DNA of 64,000 bases from an uncultured Pontibacter sp. (GTDB taxonomy: Bacteria; Bacteroidota; Bacteroidia; Cytophagales; Hymenobacteraceae), in contig CANMMP010000001.1 in NCBI GenBank assembly GCA_947499125.1, forward strand, positions 1 to 64,000. The letters run 5' to 3'. Shown here piece by piece: positions 26,892-36,262 of this stretch. Position numbers and translations under genes: made by a program. The first letter of the stretch is position 1. Every line of letters starts with the position of its first letter. Under the pieces are notes generated by a model. It was given only the letters and a program-made list of their open reading frames with translations, searched no databases and was not told where the DNA came from.

Positions 26892-27110
26892 GCCGGGCGT
26901 TTGCAGGTTTTAGACTAATGTAGGATACTATTACAAAGGTAGCAAGTACGAATTAAAGCTCAAGAAAGATAAGGCTATAACACCAGGAAGGAGGAACTAT
27001 AATGAACTTAAAAGGCAGAATTTTAAAATCTCATTACTAAAATATTAACCTGATCGGGCTGTAGCCGTTATTTTTAGTTATACTTTAGTTTAAGAAGGTT
27101 TATAGTTTAT
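26892..27110. other. Divergent intergenic region (ClC / phosphoesterase)
   Basis: AT-rich spacer between diverging genes, so it must carry both promoters. A perfect-looking AGGAGG precedes a 12-codon ORF (27002-27040), unusual for this phylum, but the ORF is too short to call. Several TATACTTTAG-like sequences lie near the phosphoesterase start. Confidence 0.4.
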
Positions 27111-27920
27111 ATGGCTAAGATAACGGAGATAAGCGGATACCTGGTGCGCAACCACGAAGCCGGCCCTTTTGATATAATAGGGGACGTGCATGGCTGCTTT
27201 AACGAACTGAAGGAATTGCTTATCGCGCTTGGTTATATTATAGAACAAGACAGAACTCACCACAATTACACCGTTAAACCTCCTAAAAATCATAAAGCTG
27301 TTTTTGTCGGCGACCTGGTTGACCGTGGTCCAAGCTCGCCGGAAGTACTACGGCTGGTAATGGATATGGTGGAGGCCGGCCATGCTTACTGTGTTAGCGG
27401 CAACCACGACGATAAATTATACCGGAAACTACTGGGAAGAAATGTGCAGGTACGCCATGGGCTTGAATTGACAATGGAGCAATTGAGCCCTTATAGTTCG
27501 GAATTTATAGCAAGGGTACGCGACTTTTTAGGAGGACTTCCGCACCATGTGCTGTTAGATGAAGGCAGGCTTGTGATTGCTCACGCAGGTTTAGCTGAGC
27601 ACTTGCATGGGCGCCACAACAGGTCGGTGCGCGACTTGTGCCTGTATGGGCCCACCACCGGCGAAATGGACCAACATGGTTTGCCTGTGCGCCTGGACTG
27701 GGCTGCCAACTATACCGGGCATGCTATAGTTGTTTATGGCCACACACCCGTGCATATTCCTTGCTGGCGAAACAACACTATAAATATTGATACCGGCTGC
27801 GTTTTTGGTGGCAAACTTACCTCCTTGTTATATCCCGACAATGTTATTACCGCGGTAGAGGCCCACAAAACATATGCAGAACCTGTAAGGCCTTTTATTC
27901 ATCAGCAGCAGTCGGCTTAG
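27111..27920 (+). CDS. Metallophosphoesterase, calcineurin-like (PrpE / Ser-Thr phosphatase type)
   Basis: A 269-residue phosphoesterase with the full metal-binding series: DIIGDVHGCFNELK (GDxHG), FVGDLVDRGPSSPEV (GDxVDRG), CVSGNHDDKLYR (GNHD), VIAHAGL and the C-terminal VYGHTPVHIPCWRNNTINIDTGCVFGG. The arrangement is that of bacterial PPP-family enzymes such as PrpE, which hydrolyse Ap4A or dephosphorylate Ser/Thr proteins. The substrate cannot be decided from sequence. The gene is followed at 116 bases by a universal stress protein on the same strand, so a shared stress role is possible. Confidence 0.88.
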   Translation: MAKITEISGYLVRNHEAGPFDIIGDVHGCFNELKELLIALGYIIEQDRTHHNYTVKPPKNHKAVFVGDLVDRGPSSPEVLRLVMDMVEAGHAYCVSGNHDDKLYRKLLGRNVQVRHGLELTMEQLSPYSSEFIARVRDFLGGLPHHVLLDEGRLVIAHAGLAEHLHGRHNRSVRDLCLYGPTTGEMDQHGLPVRLDWAANYTGHAIVVYGHTPVHIPCWRNNTINIDTGCVFGGKLTSLLYPDNVITAVEAHKTYAEPVRPFIHQQQSA

Positions 27921-28036
27921 GTTAGTTGTTTTTGTAAAGTGATATTTATTCTTTTTCGTTAACAATTAGGATAGTAGTTTTCGTAAGCAAGCAAAAGCCT
28001 TGCTGCTGATAAGTTGTATCATAAAAAACCTAACAC

Positions 28037-28963
28037 ATGAACGAGCTGAAAAACCTGCTGGTTGCCCTGGACTATACCCGAATGGATGAAGTAGTGGTAT
28101 GTTATATTGCTTTTCTAAGTAGTATGATGCCAGTCGAAAAGGTGCATTTTGTACACGTAAAGCGCAAGGTAGGTATGCCATCCGAATTACTGCAGATGCT
28201 GGATATTGTAGACGAGCCCGAAACTCATCCGAACCTGGAGCACGATATGAAGGCGCTGATACAGCAGTATTTCGGAAGAATGAACCATGTAGAGACCGAT
28301 CTTAAGATTACGTCCGGAGACCCGTTGAGAGAACTCCTTCGCCTTAGCAAGGATAAGAATACCGACCTTATGGTTACTGGCCGGAAGTTACGATTGCGTG
28401 GGTCAGGTGTGTTGGCTAATAAACTGGTTAATACAGGCAAAACGAGCGTACTTTTTGTTCCGGAGACTGCTGAGCCGAATTTACAGCGAATAGTGGTCAG
28501 CACTGATTTTTCGGAATACTCTGAAATGACACTGCGACATGTTCTGGATATGGCAAAGTACAGACCAGGTATAGAGATCATTTGCATGCATGTATACGAT
28601 GTGCCAACCGGATACATTACCTTAGGAGTTAGCTACGATACATTTGAAGCAAAAGCCCGCCATTATGCTGAAGAAAAATTTGATGTAGTATTAAAAGAAT
28701 TTCCGGAGCTGCAGGGCAGGGCCTGCCTTAACCTTGTAAAGAAAGGGCCTGCAGATGACACAGGAGAAATAATTGTGATGGAGGCCAAAAGGCTGCACGC
28801 CGATGTGCTGGCTATAGGTGCCCGTGGGTTATCAGGCGCATCGTTGTTTATGCTGGGCAGCGTTACCGAAAAGGTGATCCGGACTAATACAGATATTCCG
28901 CTCCTTGTATTTAAAAAGAAAGATGAGAACCTGAGTTTTATTGACGCCCTGATTGGCGGTTAA
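28037..28963 (+). CDS. Universal stress protein, tandem UspA domains
   Basis: Two Usp domains are joined in 308 residues. The first (1-140) starts LKNLLVALDYTRMDEVVV and the second (about 150-295) starts LQRIVVSTDFSEYSEMTLRHVL. The second ends with the nucleotide-binding-type GARGLSGASLFMLGSVTEKVIRTNTDIPLLVFKK, close to the GxxGxxGxxxGS consensus of ATP-binding Usps. The first domain has the weaker TGRKLRLRGSGVLANKLV version. Such proteins are induced in stationary phase and stress. The gene converges on nhaA with 27 bases between stops. Confidence 0.88.
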   Translation: MNELKNLLVALDYTRMDEVVVCYIAFLSSMMPVEKVHFVHVKRKVGMPSELLQMLDIVDEPETHPNLEHDMKALIQQYFGRMNHVETDLKITSGDPLRELLRLSKDKNTDLMVTGRKLRLRGSGVLANKLVNTGKTSVLFVPETAEPNLQRIVVSTDFSEYSEMTLRHVLDMAKYRPGIEIICMHVYDVPTGYITLGVSYDTFEAKARHYAEEKFDVVLKEFPELQGRACLNLVKKGPADDTGEIIVMEAKRLHADVLAIGARGLSGASLFMLGSVTEKVIRTNTDIPLLVFKKKDENLSFIDALIGG

Positions 28964-28990
28964 ACAGGCTCTCATCTTATACTTTAAAAT

Positions 28991-30346
28991 TTATACTTTA
29001 GGGCTTGGCCTGTTGTTGCTTAAGCGCAGCAACAGGTAACCTATAGTACCGGCAACTAACGAAGCAGCCAGAATTCCCAGTTTAGCTGAAGCCAGCATTT
29101 CGGCGCTGGTAAAAGCCAGGTTAGCAATAAAGATAGACATTGTAAAACCGATACCACCCAGCAGACCGGCTCCTAATATGTGCAGCCAGCTTATAGTTGG
29201 CGGTTTTACAGCCAGCCCAGTAACAGAGGCAAGCCAGGTAAAGAGCATGATACCAACTGGTTTACCTAAGGTTAAACCAAGTATAATACCTATCACAACA
29301 GGCTCTGTAAAGTTCTCCATCATACCGGCATTTATAATGATACCCGCGTTGGATAAAGCAAATATCGGCATAATGATGAAGGCAACCCAGGCATGCAGCG
29401 AGTGCTCCAGGCGGCGAAGCGGCGACAGGGCTTCCTCGCAGTTAGCTTCTATTGTATGCACGGCATCCTGAAAGTGGCCCTGCATTTCATCGTCATCTTC
29501 TGGTTCTAACGCGCGTGTTTTTATCTGCAGTTGTTCCAGGTCGGTGAGTACGTTGTTGGTGCTGGCTATAAAATCCCTCTCAGATATTTTGGAACGTGCA
29601 GGTATAGCCATGGCCAGCAGGATACCAGCAACTGTAGCGTGCACTCCCGATTTAAGGAAAGCCACCCACATAATTATACCTAAAATGACATACACCCACA
29701 TCAGGCGCGATTTCATGGCGCTAAGTATAAGTAGTATGCCAAAAACGCCTATACCTATCCAAAGGCTAAGTAAATTTATATCCGAAGTATAAAATAAAGC
29801 GATTACAAGTACGGCACCAATATCATCAACTATAGCAAACGTAACCAGGAACAGTTTTAAAGATAACGGCACACGGTTACCTAACAAGGTTAGTATACCA
29901 AGCGCAAAGGCAATGTCGGTGGCCATCGGTATACCCCAGCCACTAATGCCGGGCTGACCGTAGTTAAGAAACGCAAATATAAGCGCCGGAACCACCATAC
30001 CGCCAATTGCTGCAATTACCGGGAAGGCGGCGTTACGAACAGAAGCCAATTCGCCGGTAAGTATCTCACGCTTTATCTCGAGGCCAACTACAAAAAAGAA
30101 GATAGCCATTAAGCCATCGTTTATCCAGAGCAGGATCGGTTTTGATATGGCAAATTCGCCAAACCCGATCGTGAATGGTATATTCCACGTGGCGGTATAA
30201 GCCTCGGCCCAGGGAGAGTTAGCCCAGGCAAGAGCCAGCACAGTAACAGCCATCAGCAGGATACCACTAAATGCCTCAGCCCGGACAAATTGCTCGATGG
30301 GCTCTATTACTTTTTTTAATAACGGACGTGTAGTAGATGTGCTCAA
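28991..30346 (-). CDS. nhaA: Na+/H+ antiporter NhaA
   Basis: An inner-membrane antiporter of 451 residues with about 11-12 helices. It shows ILLWINDGLMAIFFFVVGLEIKREILTGEL and the paired aspartates of the ion site in FAIVDDIGAVLVIALFYTSD (corresponding to D163/D164 of E. coli). It also has the discontinuous helix region LAMAIPARSKI and GKPVGIMLFTWLA near the C-terminal half. A hydrophilic insert (about residues 250-305, EPEDDDEMQGHFQDAVH) is longer than in E. coli NhaA, as in many Bacteroidota. It exports sodium in exchange for protons at alkaline pH or high salt. The next gene on this strand, 89 bases upstream, is carbonic anhydrase, which fits a pH homeostasis neighbourhood. Confidence 0.94.
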   Translation of the reverse strand: MSTSTTRPLLKKVIEPIEQFVRAEAFSGILLMAVTVLALAWANSPWAEAYTATWNIPFTIGFGEFAISKPILLWINDGLMAIFFFVVGLEIKREILTGELASVRNAAFPVIAAIGGMVVPALIFAFLNYGQPGISGWGIPMATDIAFALGILTLLGNRVPLSLKLFLVTFAIVDDIGAVLVIALFYTSDINLLSLWIGIGVFGILLILSAMKSRLMWVYVILGIIMWVAFLKSGVHATVAGILLAMAIPARSKISERDFIASTNNVLTDLEQLQIKTRALEPEDDDEMQGHFQDAVHTIEANCEEALSPLRRLEHSLHAWVAFIIMPIFALSNAGIIINAGMMENFTEPVVIGIILGLTLGKPVGIMLFTWLASVTGLAVKPPTISWLHILGAGLLGGIGFTMSIFIANLAFTSAEMLASAKLGILAASLVAGTIGYLLLRLSNNRPSPKV

Positions 30347-30435
30347 GTAGTTATAAGTTTTGGTTATACTTCAGTTTTATAAGCAAGATGCATCTGTACA
30401 TCCTGTAATTATACTTTGTTCTAAAAAGCTATAGT

Positions 30436-31092
30436 TTAAGGCATTATGCCAAGATCTTTCCACGCTTTAAATGGCATTTCGAGATCTTTGATATAACCCC
30501 GCTCAATATCCAGCACCCAGCCGTGTACCTCCGGGAATTTGCCGGTTTTAAAGGCGCGGTGCATTACCGATGTAGTGCATATATTCTTAACCTGCGCAAC
30601 AACATTTAGTTCTGATAACTTGTTAAGTCGCTCGCGTTCCGATGGCAGACTGTCAATTTCGTCACGGTTAAGCAGGTATAGTTCTCTTATAGGGTTTACC
30701 CAGTTCTCTACAACACCGGTGGCAGTACCTTTATAGGCTGCTTCTACGCCGCCGCAGTAATAATGCCCGCAAACTACAATGTGTTGTACTTCCAGCGCTT
30801 CAACGGCATATTCCAGCACAGCCAGCAGGTTCATGTCGGTTAACGACACCTGGTTGGCTACATTACGATGTATAAATAATTCGCCGGGCTCTGTCTGAGT
30901 AAAGCTATTGAGCGGCATGCGGCTATCAGAACAACCTATAAATAAAAAGGGTGGCCGTTGCCCTTGAGCAAGCGACTTAAAATAGGTCGGGTTTTCAGCC
31001 AGTTTTTCGTCCACCCAAAGGCGGTTATTTTTTATCAGGTCGTCGTACTCGTGGTAGTGCATAGTTTCAGGTTTTTTAGGTAAGCCAGACAA
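30436..31092 (-). CDS. Beta-class carbonic anhydrase
   Basis: A 218-residue enzyme that interconverts CO2 and bicarbonate. Zinc ligands and dyad are visible: Cys and Asp-Arg in FLFIGCSDSRMPL, and His and Cys in HIVVCGHYYCGGVEAA. The 'Can'-type C-terminus VHGWVLDIERGYIKDL is clear. The first ten residues (MSGLPKKPET) are atypical; the second ATG (31062, giving MHYHEYDDLIKNN) matches the family start better, so the start is uncertain. It lies next to nhaA on the same strand. Confidence 0.92.
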   Translation of the reverse strand: MSGLPKKPETMHYHEYDDLIKNNRLWVDEKLAENPTYFKSLAQGQRPPFLFIGCSDSRMPLNSFTQTEPGELFIHRNVANQVSLTDMNLLAVLEYAVEALEVQHIVVCGHYYCGGVEAAYKGTATGVVENWVNPIRELYLLNRDEIDSLPSERERLNKLSELNVVAQVKNICTTSVMHRAFKTGKFPEVHGWVLDIERGYIKDLEMPFKAWKDLGIMP

Positions 31093-31126
31093 ATATACTT
31101 AATAAACTATGTCTCTAACCACTCGC

Positions 31127-32194
31127 TTACACAATCTCTTTGTTAATGTACCTTGAGTTTAAAATGCTCAGCGCACCCATATACCGCAGGCTAAAGCGCA
31201 ACACGTCACCAACTTTAAAGTTGTGCTCGTTCTCCCCAAGCTCAACTACCAGCATATCAGAACTGGCACCAACCACGCTCATATCTTTCTTCGGGATAAG
31301 GAATTTAGGGTTTACATCCAGCAGGCCAATATCAAGTATAGCGCGGTGCGATTTTTTGCCGTACAGGCTTTCATCTATTTCGTAACTATCGCCGCTTGGG
31401 TTTTCGGCCATAATTCCGCTCGGTATCATTGGTTTTTCTGTCAGCTCAATTATCTCTGCGCAAAGCTCCAGCACATCGTCGTGCATGCCTTCAAAAGTTT
31501 CGCCGGTAAACAGGTTAAGCCCGAAAAATAAAGCCTCGCCAATACGGAAATGGTTTATACCTTTTGGCATCTGATGATTAAAGAGCAGCGGTATGGTTAC
31601 CGATGTACCCCCTGATACCCACGGAATTTTTAAGTTGAATTTAGCTTCGATGATCTGCTTGTATAAGCTGAGTTGTATAAGCTTATCCTGGGTTGGCATT
31701 ACACCATGCAAACAGTTGAAATTTGCACCAAGGCCAATAACCGAGATGCCCGGCAACTCAAAGACCTGTTCGTAGAAATCAATCAGTTCATCACCCATAA
31801 CGCCTTCGCGCAGATCACCCATCTCGATCATGATGATGATCTTATGCAGTTTTTGTTGGCGCACAGCTTCTTCCGACAAAAGCCGGATGATCTCAAGTTC
31901 GGTCTGGAAGCTAACATCAGCAAACTCGATGATCTCGGGAATACTTTTTTTAGGTGCCGGTTTAATATAAACGGTCTGTACCTGGGGAGCTACCTTTTTG
32001 ATCGCTTTCAGGTTGGTAACCCTCGAGTCGTGTATCTCTTTAATGCCAAGTGCAACAACTTCTTTCAGGTACTTTTCTTCTCCGCACAACAGCTTGGTTA
32101 CAATGCCCCAATCAATATTGTGCTGCTTAAAAACCTGGTCGAGGTGGTTATAGTTATGTTTAAGTTTATCGCGGTACAGTTTTAAAACTGCCAT
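31127..32194 (-). CDS. PLP-dependent amino-acid racemase (alanine/ornithine racemase family)
   Basis: A 355-residue fold-type III PLP protein of the YhfX/ornithine racemase type rather than a classical Alr. The N-terminal barrel starts LKLYRDKLKHNYNHLDQVF, and the PLP lysine is probably in WGIVTKLLCGEEKYL (about residue 34). Further segments are IEMGDLREGVM, GLGANFNCLHG and HFRIGEALFFGLN. The closest named activity is interconversion of ornithine or similar basic amino acids, but the substrate is inferred. It starts 3 bases after the GNAT gene, in an operon with a sodium symporter. Confidence 0.8.
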   Translation of the reverse strand: MAVLKLYRDKLKHNYNHLDQVFKQHNIDWGIVTKLLCGEEKYLKEVVALGIKEIHDSRVTNLKAIKKVAPQVQTVYIKPAPKKSIPEIIEFADVSFQTELEIIRLLSEEAVRQQKLHKIIIMIEMGDLREGVMGDELIDFYEQVFELPGISVIGLGANFNCLHGVMPTQDKLIQLSLYKQIIEAKFNLKIPWVSGGTSVTIPLLFNHQMPKGINHFRIGEALFFGLNLFTGETFEGMHDDVLELCAEIIELTEKPMIPSGIMAENPSGDSYEIDESLYGKKSHRAILDIGLLDVNPKFLIPKKDMSVVGASSDMLVVELGENEHNFKVGDVLRFSLRYMGALSILNSRYINKEIV

Positions 32195-32197
32195 AGA

Positions 32198-32650
32198 TTA
32201 TCGTTGTAGTCGGTACTCTAAATACTTATTTGTGAAGCCCATTTTTTCGTAGAGGTGGCGGGCCGGGTTTTGAGGCTCAACGTGCAGGGCTATACTTCCG
32301 GATACGGTTTCGGTAGCCAATTGCACCAGTTTTTTACCAACACCTTTACCACGCTGATTGTTATGAACAGCCACATAAACAAGTATGTTTTCAGGTATGT
32401 AACCGCTCATGCCGGTGTCGTTAAGTATAAGGGCGCCAACTACCTGCTCGTTCTCTCGGGCAACTAATACGGCACCACCTTTACCCTCCGCTTCTGATAG
32501 GGCATAATCCATGCATTTTGCAATGTCTTCGCGCTTATCGCCGTATTCGTCCAGGTGTTTGAACAGGAAATCCAGGACTTCGTCGCGGTTTATACCTGTA
32601 TGGTTTTCTGGGGTGAAGACGCTGTAGCTGACGTTGCTGTTTTCTGCCAT
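32198..32650 (-). CDS. GNAT-family N-acetyltransferase
   Basis: A 150-residue single-domain acetyltransferase. The acetyl-CoA signature is clear in YVAVHNNQRGKGVGKKLVQLATE (Q/RxxGxG/A type), followed by IALHVEPQNPARHLYEKMGFTNKYLEYRL, the usual last two strands. Its 5' end overlaps the upstream symporter gene by 61 bases, and the racemase gene follows after 3 bases. The acceptor is unknown; an amino acid or related amine handled by the adjacent racemase is a reasonable guess from context. Confidence 0.82.
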   Translation of the reverse strand: MAENSNVSYSVFTPENHTGINRDEVLDFLFKHLDEYGDKREDIAKCMDYALSEAEGKGGAVLVARENEQVVGALILNDTGMSGYIPENILVYVAVHNNQRGKGVGKKLVQLATETVSGSIALHVEPQNPARHLYEKMGFTNKYLEYRLQR

Positions 32651-34329
32651 GTTGTTTCTGATTTTTTGTTAGGAGTTAGGTATGTTAACGATATATAAAT
32701 GAACGTGGATGTGAGCAGGCCAAAGAAGTTAGGATCAAGGCCAAAAGGTAAATGAAACCCGGTGCCAAGCCACGGCCAGTAGATCATACTATAGTTTTCT
32801 AAAGTTTGGGTTACTAACGCATGAAGCTCTTGCTGACTTAACGAGCTCCAGGTTTGCTGTAACTCCACAGGGAAGTAAGTATAAAGCATACCTGCCATTG
32901 TCTGCAGATCAGTGTCTGGGTTTATAGTTTGCGCTATACTTACCTGCAGCAAAATGGTAGTGGCCCCACCCAAAAGCATCGCCCAGAAGGCAGCCGTATT
33001 GCTCCGCCTTTTCCAGAAGAGGGCACCTATTATAGGTACAAACAAACCGGAAACCATAAAGGCATAAGAGTAGAGCATCAGGTCCAGCACATTGGTCATC
33101 ATGGTGGCCAGCCATAGCGCCAGCGCACCAACTATAAGCGTAACCAACTGCGATAGCTTTAAGGTAGATGGCGCATCAGGATCAATCTTTCGGAAGTGGC
33201 TCAGGATGTCTGTTACAATATTGCCCGAGGAGGCCATCAGGCAACTATCAGCAGTAGAAAGTATAGCCGAAAAATAGGCAGAAAGCATAAGCCCGGTTAA
33301 GCCTATAGGTAACACAGTTCGCAGCAGCATGGGTAATCCGGTCTCCGGGTCGGTTACAGTTCCTCCTGCCAAACCGGCAAACATACCTTGTTCAGCAGCT
33401 ACACGGGCCAGCAAACCAAGCATCACACCCATAAAAGCCATAATCGGCCACTCAAAAAATCCGGCCAGGTACCAGGCCCGTCTTGCCGTTTTTGTATCGC
33501 GGCAGGCATAAATGCGCTGGTATAAGGTCATGCCGACAAACCAGATAGGTATAATAGTGATCGCCCAGTTAATTATCTGTTGCCAGGTAATATTGGTAAG
33601 GCTCAGAAATTCCGGTGGTACAGTGGTTCTGATGGCCAGCATACTTTTAGCAGATTGTTCGGTGAGCCATTGCCAGTTAAATACATTCGCAAAAGTGAGT
33701 TCCTCCATGCCACCAACTGCCAGGAAAGAAACAGGCAGACCTATAAAAATAAGGCCGCCCATCAGTATAGCCCATTGCACCGTGTCGGTATAGATCACAG
33801 CTTTCATGCCGCCCATTACCGTGTAAACTACCGCAATGATGCCCATTATAAGCAGGGCAGTGGTCAGGTCGAGTCCGGTTATAGTTCCGCTGGCCAGTTT
33901 AGCACCGGCCAGTATCTGCGAACTTGTAAAGCCTGCATAACCTATCGCTGAAATGATACCGGCAAGCAAGGCTACTCGCCTGTTAAAATAATGCCCGAAG
34001 ATTTGGGGAAAGGTAAGAAAGCGGCTGAAAGCTGGATTATCTTTTACTTTCGGGATAAGGAAAACGGCTGCTAGCCAGGCTCCTAATAAACCTGTGAATA
34101 ACATCCAGGAACCGGACAGGCCCATCGCGAAACCTAAACCTCCCAGACCAATGGAAAAACCTCCGCCTACATCGGTGGCAACAACAGATAAACCAATATG
34201 CCCGCTTCCCATTTTGCGCCCACCGACATAATAATCGTCAGCGCCTTCATTTTTTTTCAGAAAATAAAAGCCAACACCAAGCATGGCTAACATATAAACC
34301 ACAAAAATGGAAAGATCAATAAAATGCAT
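32590..34329 (-). CDS. Sodium:solute symporter (SSS family)
   Basis: A 579-residue inner-membrane carrier with 13-14 predicted helices, of the SLC5-like SSS family. It starts FIDLSIFVVYMLAMLGVGFYFLKKNEGADDYYVGGRKMG, the usual SSS opening with the GGR motif. It also contains GYAGFTSSQILAGAKL, TVMGGMKAVIYTDTVQW (the conserved sodium-site helix) and ADSCLMASSGNIVTDI. The polar tail after YLTPNKK runs 61 bases into the GNAT gene in another frame; a frameshift in the last codons is possible but not needed. With the GNAT and racemase genes it forms an uptake-plus-modification operon; the solute is probably an amino acid or peptide, by context only. Confidence 0.88.
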   Translation of the reverse strand: MHFIDLSIFVVYMLAMLGVGFYFLKKNEGADDYYVGGRKMGSGHIGLSVVATDVGGGFSIGLGGLGFAMGLSGSWMLFTGLLGAWLAAVFLIPKVKDNPAFSRFLTFPQIFGHYFNRRVALLAGIISAIGYAGFTSSQILAGAKLASGTITGLDLTTALLIMGIIAVVYTVMGGMKAVIYTDTVQWAILMGGLIFIGLPVSFLAVGGMEELTFANVFNWQWLTEQSAKSMLAIRTTVPPEFLSLTNITWQQIINWAITIIPIWFVGMTLYQRIYACRDTKTARRAWYLAGFFEWPIMAFMGVMLGLLARVAAEQGMFAGLAGGTVTDPETGLPMLLRTVLPIGLTGLMLSAYFSAILSTADSCLMASSGNIVTDILSHFRKIDPDAPSTLKLSQLVTLIVGALALWLATMMTNVLDLMLYSYAFMVSGLFVPIIGALFWKRRSNTAAFWAMLLGGATTILLQVSIAQTINPDTDLQTMAGMLYTYFPVELQQTWSSLSQQELHALVTQTLENYSMIYWPWLGTGFHLPFGLDPNFFGLLTSTFIYISLTYLTPNKKSETTWQKTATSATASSPQKTIQV

Positions 34330-34725
34330 TTATTAGTAAAGTATAATTTATAGTGCCGCAGTTAAAATGGCTTATACTTGAAGATAATTAAAAAAGGCCT
34401 TAAATAATAGGGATTTCGATATTTAGAGGGTTTAAGACTGCAAACAAAGATAAAGTTGAGGCGGATTTTGTGCAAAATGCTTCTGTTCTGTTATGAACTA
34501 TAAAACTATAATCAGCCCAAGCATAGAGCTGGTTTATTAGGTGAATACTATTTTTTAAATGAAGTTGGTTTGCTCTGGTTTGTGATGAAATAACGTGATA
34601 TTAAATACTACATAAAATCTGTTGTTTATTGTACGATTGTAGTTTTAGTTGGTACTTTTTATACCCTTATGTATAGCACTTACGTACAATAAATTACAAT
34701 AACATAGTACAAAAAGTAACCTGCC
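34330..34725. other. Intergenic region between symporter and retropepsin genes
   Basis: No ORF with coding character was seen in this AT-rich divergent spacer. It must hold the promoters of both flanking genes. Two paired AACTATAA sequences lie at about 34497-34512, and a perfect 11-bp inverted repeat lies near the right end (separate entry). Confidence 0.5.
34625..34693. promoter_or_regulatory. Perfect 11-bp inverted repeat upstream of the retropepsin-PDZ gene
   Basis: TTTATTGTACG (34625-34635) is repeated as CGTACAATAAA (34683-34693), 47 bases apart, 32 bases before the start codon. It resembles a pair of operator half-sites or a looped hairpin. No regulator is identified. Confidence 0.45.
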
Positions 34726-35976
34726 ATGACAAAAGCATTGCCCTTATTTCTGCTTTGTCTTTTGAGCTGCTTCTTACCTGTTCCGGAAGCGAGTGGGCAG
34801 GCTTTACCTCCTGATACCGCCTTCTTTACAGGTAATACCAAAAAGATAAAGATACCTTTTAAGCTGGTGCATAACCTGATCGTTATTCCTGTGCAAATCA
34901 ACGATTCCAAACCCCTTAACTTTATACTTGACTCCGGGGTAAATAGCACACTTATCACTAAACTACATTTCTCGGATAGTGTGAGCTTAAATAACTCCCG
35001 CAAAATAGCTATACAAGGACTTGGGGAAGGCTTTACCCTGGAAGCGCTTATATCGCAGGGCAATAGCATGTACATGCGTAACATCGAAGGTCAGAACCAG
35101 GAAGTGTATGTGTTGATGGAAGATATATTTAACCTTTCATCCCGGATGGGGATGCCGATACATGGTATAATTGGCTATGATATTTTTAAGAACTTTATAG
35201 TAAAGATAAACTATAACAACAACATGCTAACGCTATACAGGCCAGATACTAAACTGCGTGTAAGCAAGCGTGCCGAGGTACACCCGTTATACATAGAAGA
35301 CTGCAAAGCCTACGTGTATGCCAACGTGCAACAATATAACGGCGATAGCCTGAAAGTAAAACTCGTCATCGATACCGGTGCAAGTCATTCATTGTCTTTA
35401 TACCTGCCAACAAACGATAAACTTAAATTGCCGCCTAAAGTAATGGAAGCATACCTGGGACGGGGTTTAAGCGGAGATATTCATGGTAAAGTAGGACGGT
35501 TGGGATCTATGTCGCTGGGGAGTTATAGTTTTGAAGACCTGCCGGCTTCTTACCCGAACGAGGAAGCTATACGGGTAGCCTTAAAAGTGGCAAATCGTAA
35601 TGGAAACCTGGGTTCCGATATACTTAAGCGCTTTAATGTGATCTTTGATTATCCGCACAACCGGCTTATACTTCAGCCAAATCGTAGGTACAGGCATCCA
35701 TTTAACTATAACATTTCAGGGCTGGAGGTGACAACGCCAATGCCTGGCCTGAAAGTGTACATTATTGCCAACGTGGCGCGCAGTTCCGAAGCTGCTGCGG
35801 CAGGTATAAAATCAGGGGATCAGCTTATAGCTATAAACGGTATGGACTGTTTTGAACTGGATCTGGATCATGTGCTGGATATGCTGAACTCCAGACCGGG
35901 TAAGCTGCTTAAGCTCACTTTTAAACGCGACCTGAAACCTTATACTGTCACCTTGAAGCTCGAAGACCGAATTTAG
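34726..35976 (+). CDS. Secreted retropepsin-like aspartyl protease with C-terminal PDZ domain
   Basis: The 416-residue protein begins with a signal peptide (about residues 1-25, ALPLFLLCLLSCFLPVPEASG). Two retropepsin-like halves follow, each with a catalytic-type Asp: LNFILDSGVNSTLI (about residue 67; DSG) and VKLVIDTGASHSLSL (about residue 220; DTG). The last 80 residues form a PDZ domain (VARSSEAAAAGIKSGDQLIAINGMD ...). Proteins of this layout are common in Bacteroidota; they are predicted periplasmic proteases of unknown substrate. The stop is 7 bases from the stop of the convergent membrane-protein gene. Confidence 0.85.
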   Translation: MTKALPLFLLCLLSCFLPVPEASGQALPPDTAFFTGNTKKIKIPFKLVHNLIVIPVQINDSKPLNFILDSGVNSTLITKLHFSDSVSLNNSRKIAIQGLGEGFTLEALISQGNSMYMRNIEGQNQEVYVLMEDIFNLSSRMGMPIHGIIGYDIFKNFIVKINYNNNMLTLYRPDTKLRVSKRAEVHPLYIEDCKAYVYANVQQYNGDSLKVKLVIDTGASHSLSLYLPTNDKLKLPPKVMEAYLGRGLSGDIHGKVGRLGSMSLGSYSFEDLPASYPNEEAIRVALKVANRNGNLGSDILKRFNVIFDYPHNRLILQPNRRYRHPFNYNISGLEVTTPMPGLKVYIIANVARSSEAAAAGIKSGDQLIAINGMDCFELDLDHVLDMLNSRPGKLLKLTFKRDLKPYTVTLKLEDRI

Positions 35977-35983
35977 AGCCTAT

Positions 35984-36262
35984 TTACATTTGCTGGAAAT
36001 CCTGGAGAATCTGTAGTATAAGCAATGCACAAGCCATAACTATAAGCAGAATGCCGGCATATACCCGCACGCGTGGTATAGGTTGTTTTACAGATATGCC
36101 CTGTTCGTTTACACGATTAAACTGCAGGCTGGTAAGCAGTAAGCCATTCCCGAAACTAAGCCATATTGCAGCAGTTAACGCTTGCCCAGACATGAACAGC
36201 GATACAAGCCCGATAACAGAGAACAAAATACCGATCATTACCGGCAGGTTAAGGTTTTTCAT
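35984..36262 (-). CDS. Small three-helix membrane protein
   Basis: I do not recognise a named family. Three hydrophobic segments are visible in 92 residues: about 8-25, 30-46 (IWLSFGNGLLLTS) and 68-86 (VYAGILLIVMACALLILQIL), with a short basic loop (VKQPIPRVRV) before the last. It should be an inner-membrane protein. It converges on the retropepsin gene and diverges from the arginine operon. Confidence 0.65.
   Translation of the reverse strand: MKNLNLPVMIGILFSVIGLVSLFMSGQALTAAIWLSFGNGLLLTSLQFNRVNEQGISVKQPIPRVRVYAGILLIVMACALLILQILQDFQQM

Noticed and set aside
27002..27040. 12-codon ORF after a perfect AGGAGG sequence
   Set aside because: Too short and isolated in a divergent spacer; the Shine-Dalgarno-like sequence alone does not make a gene.
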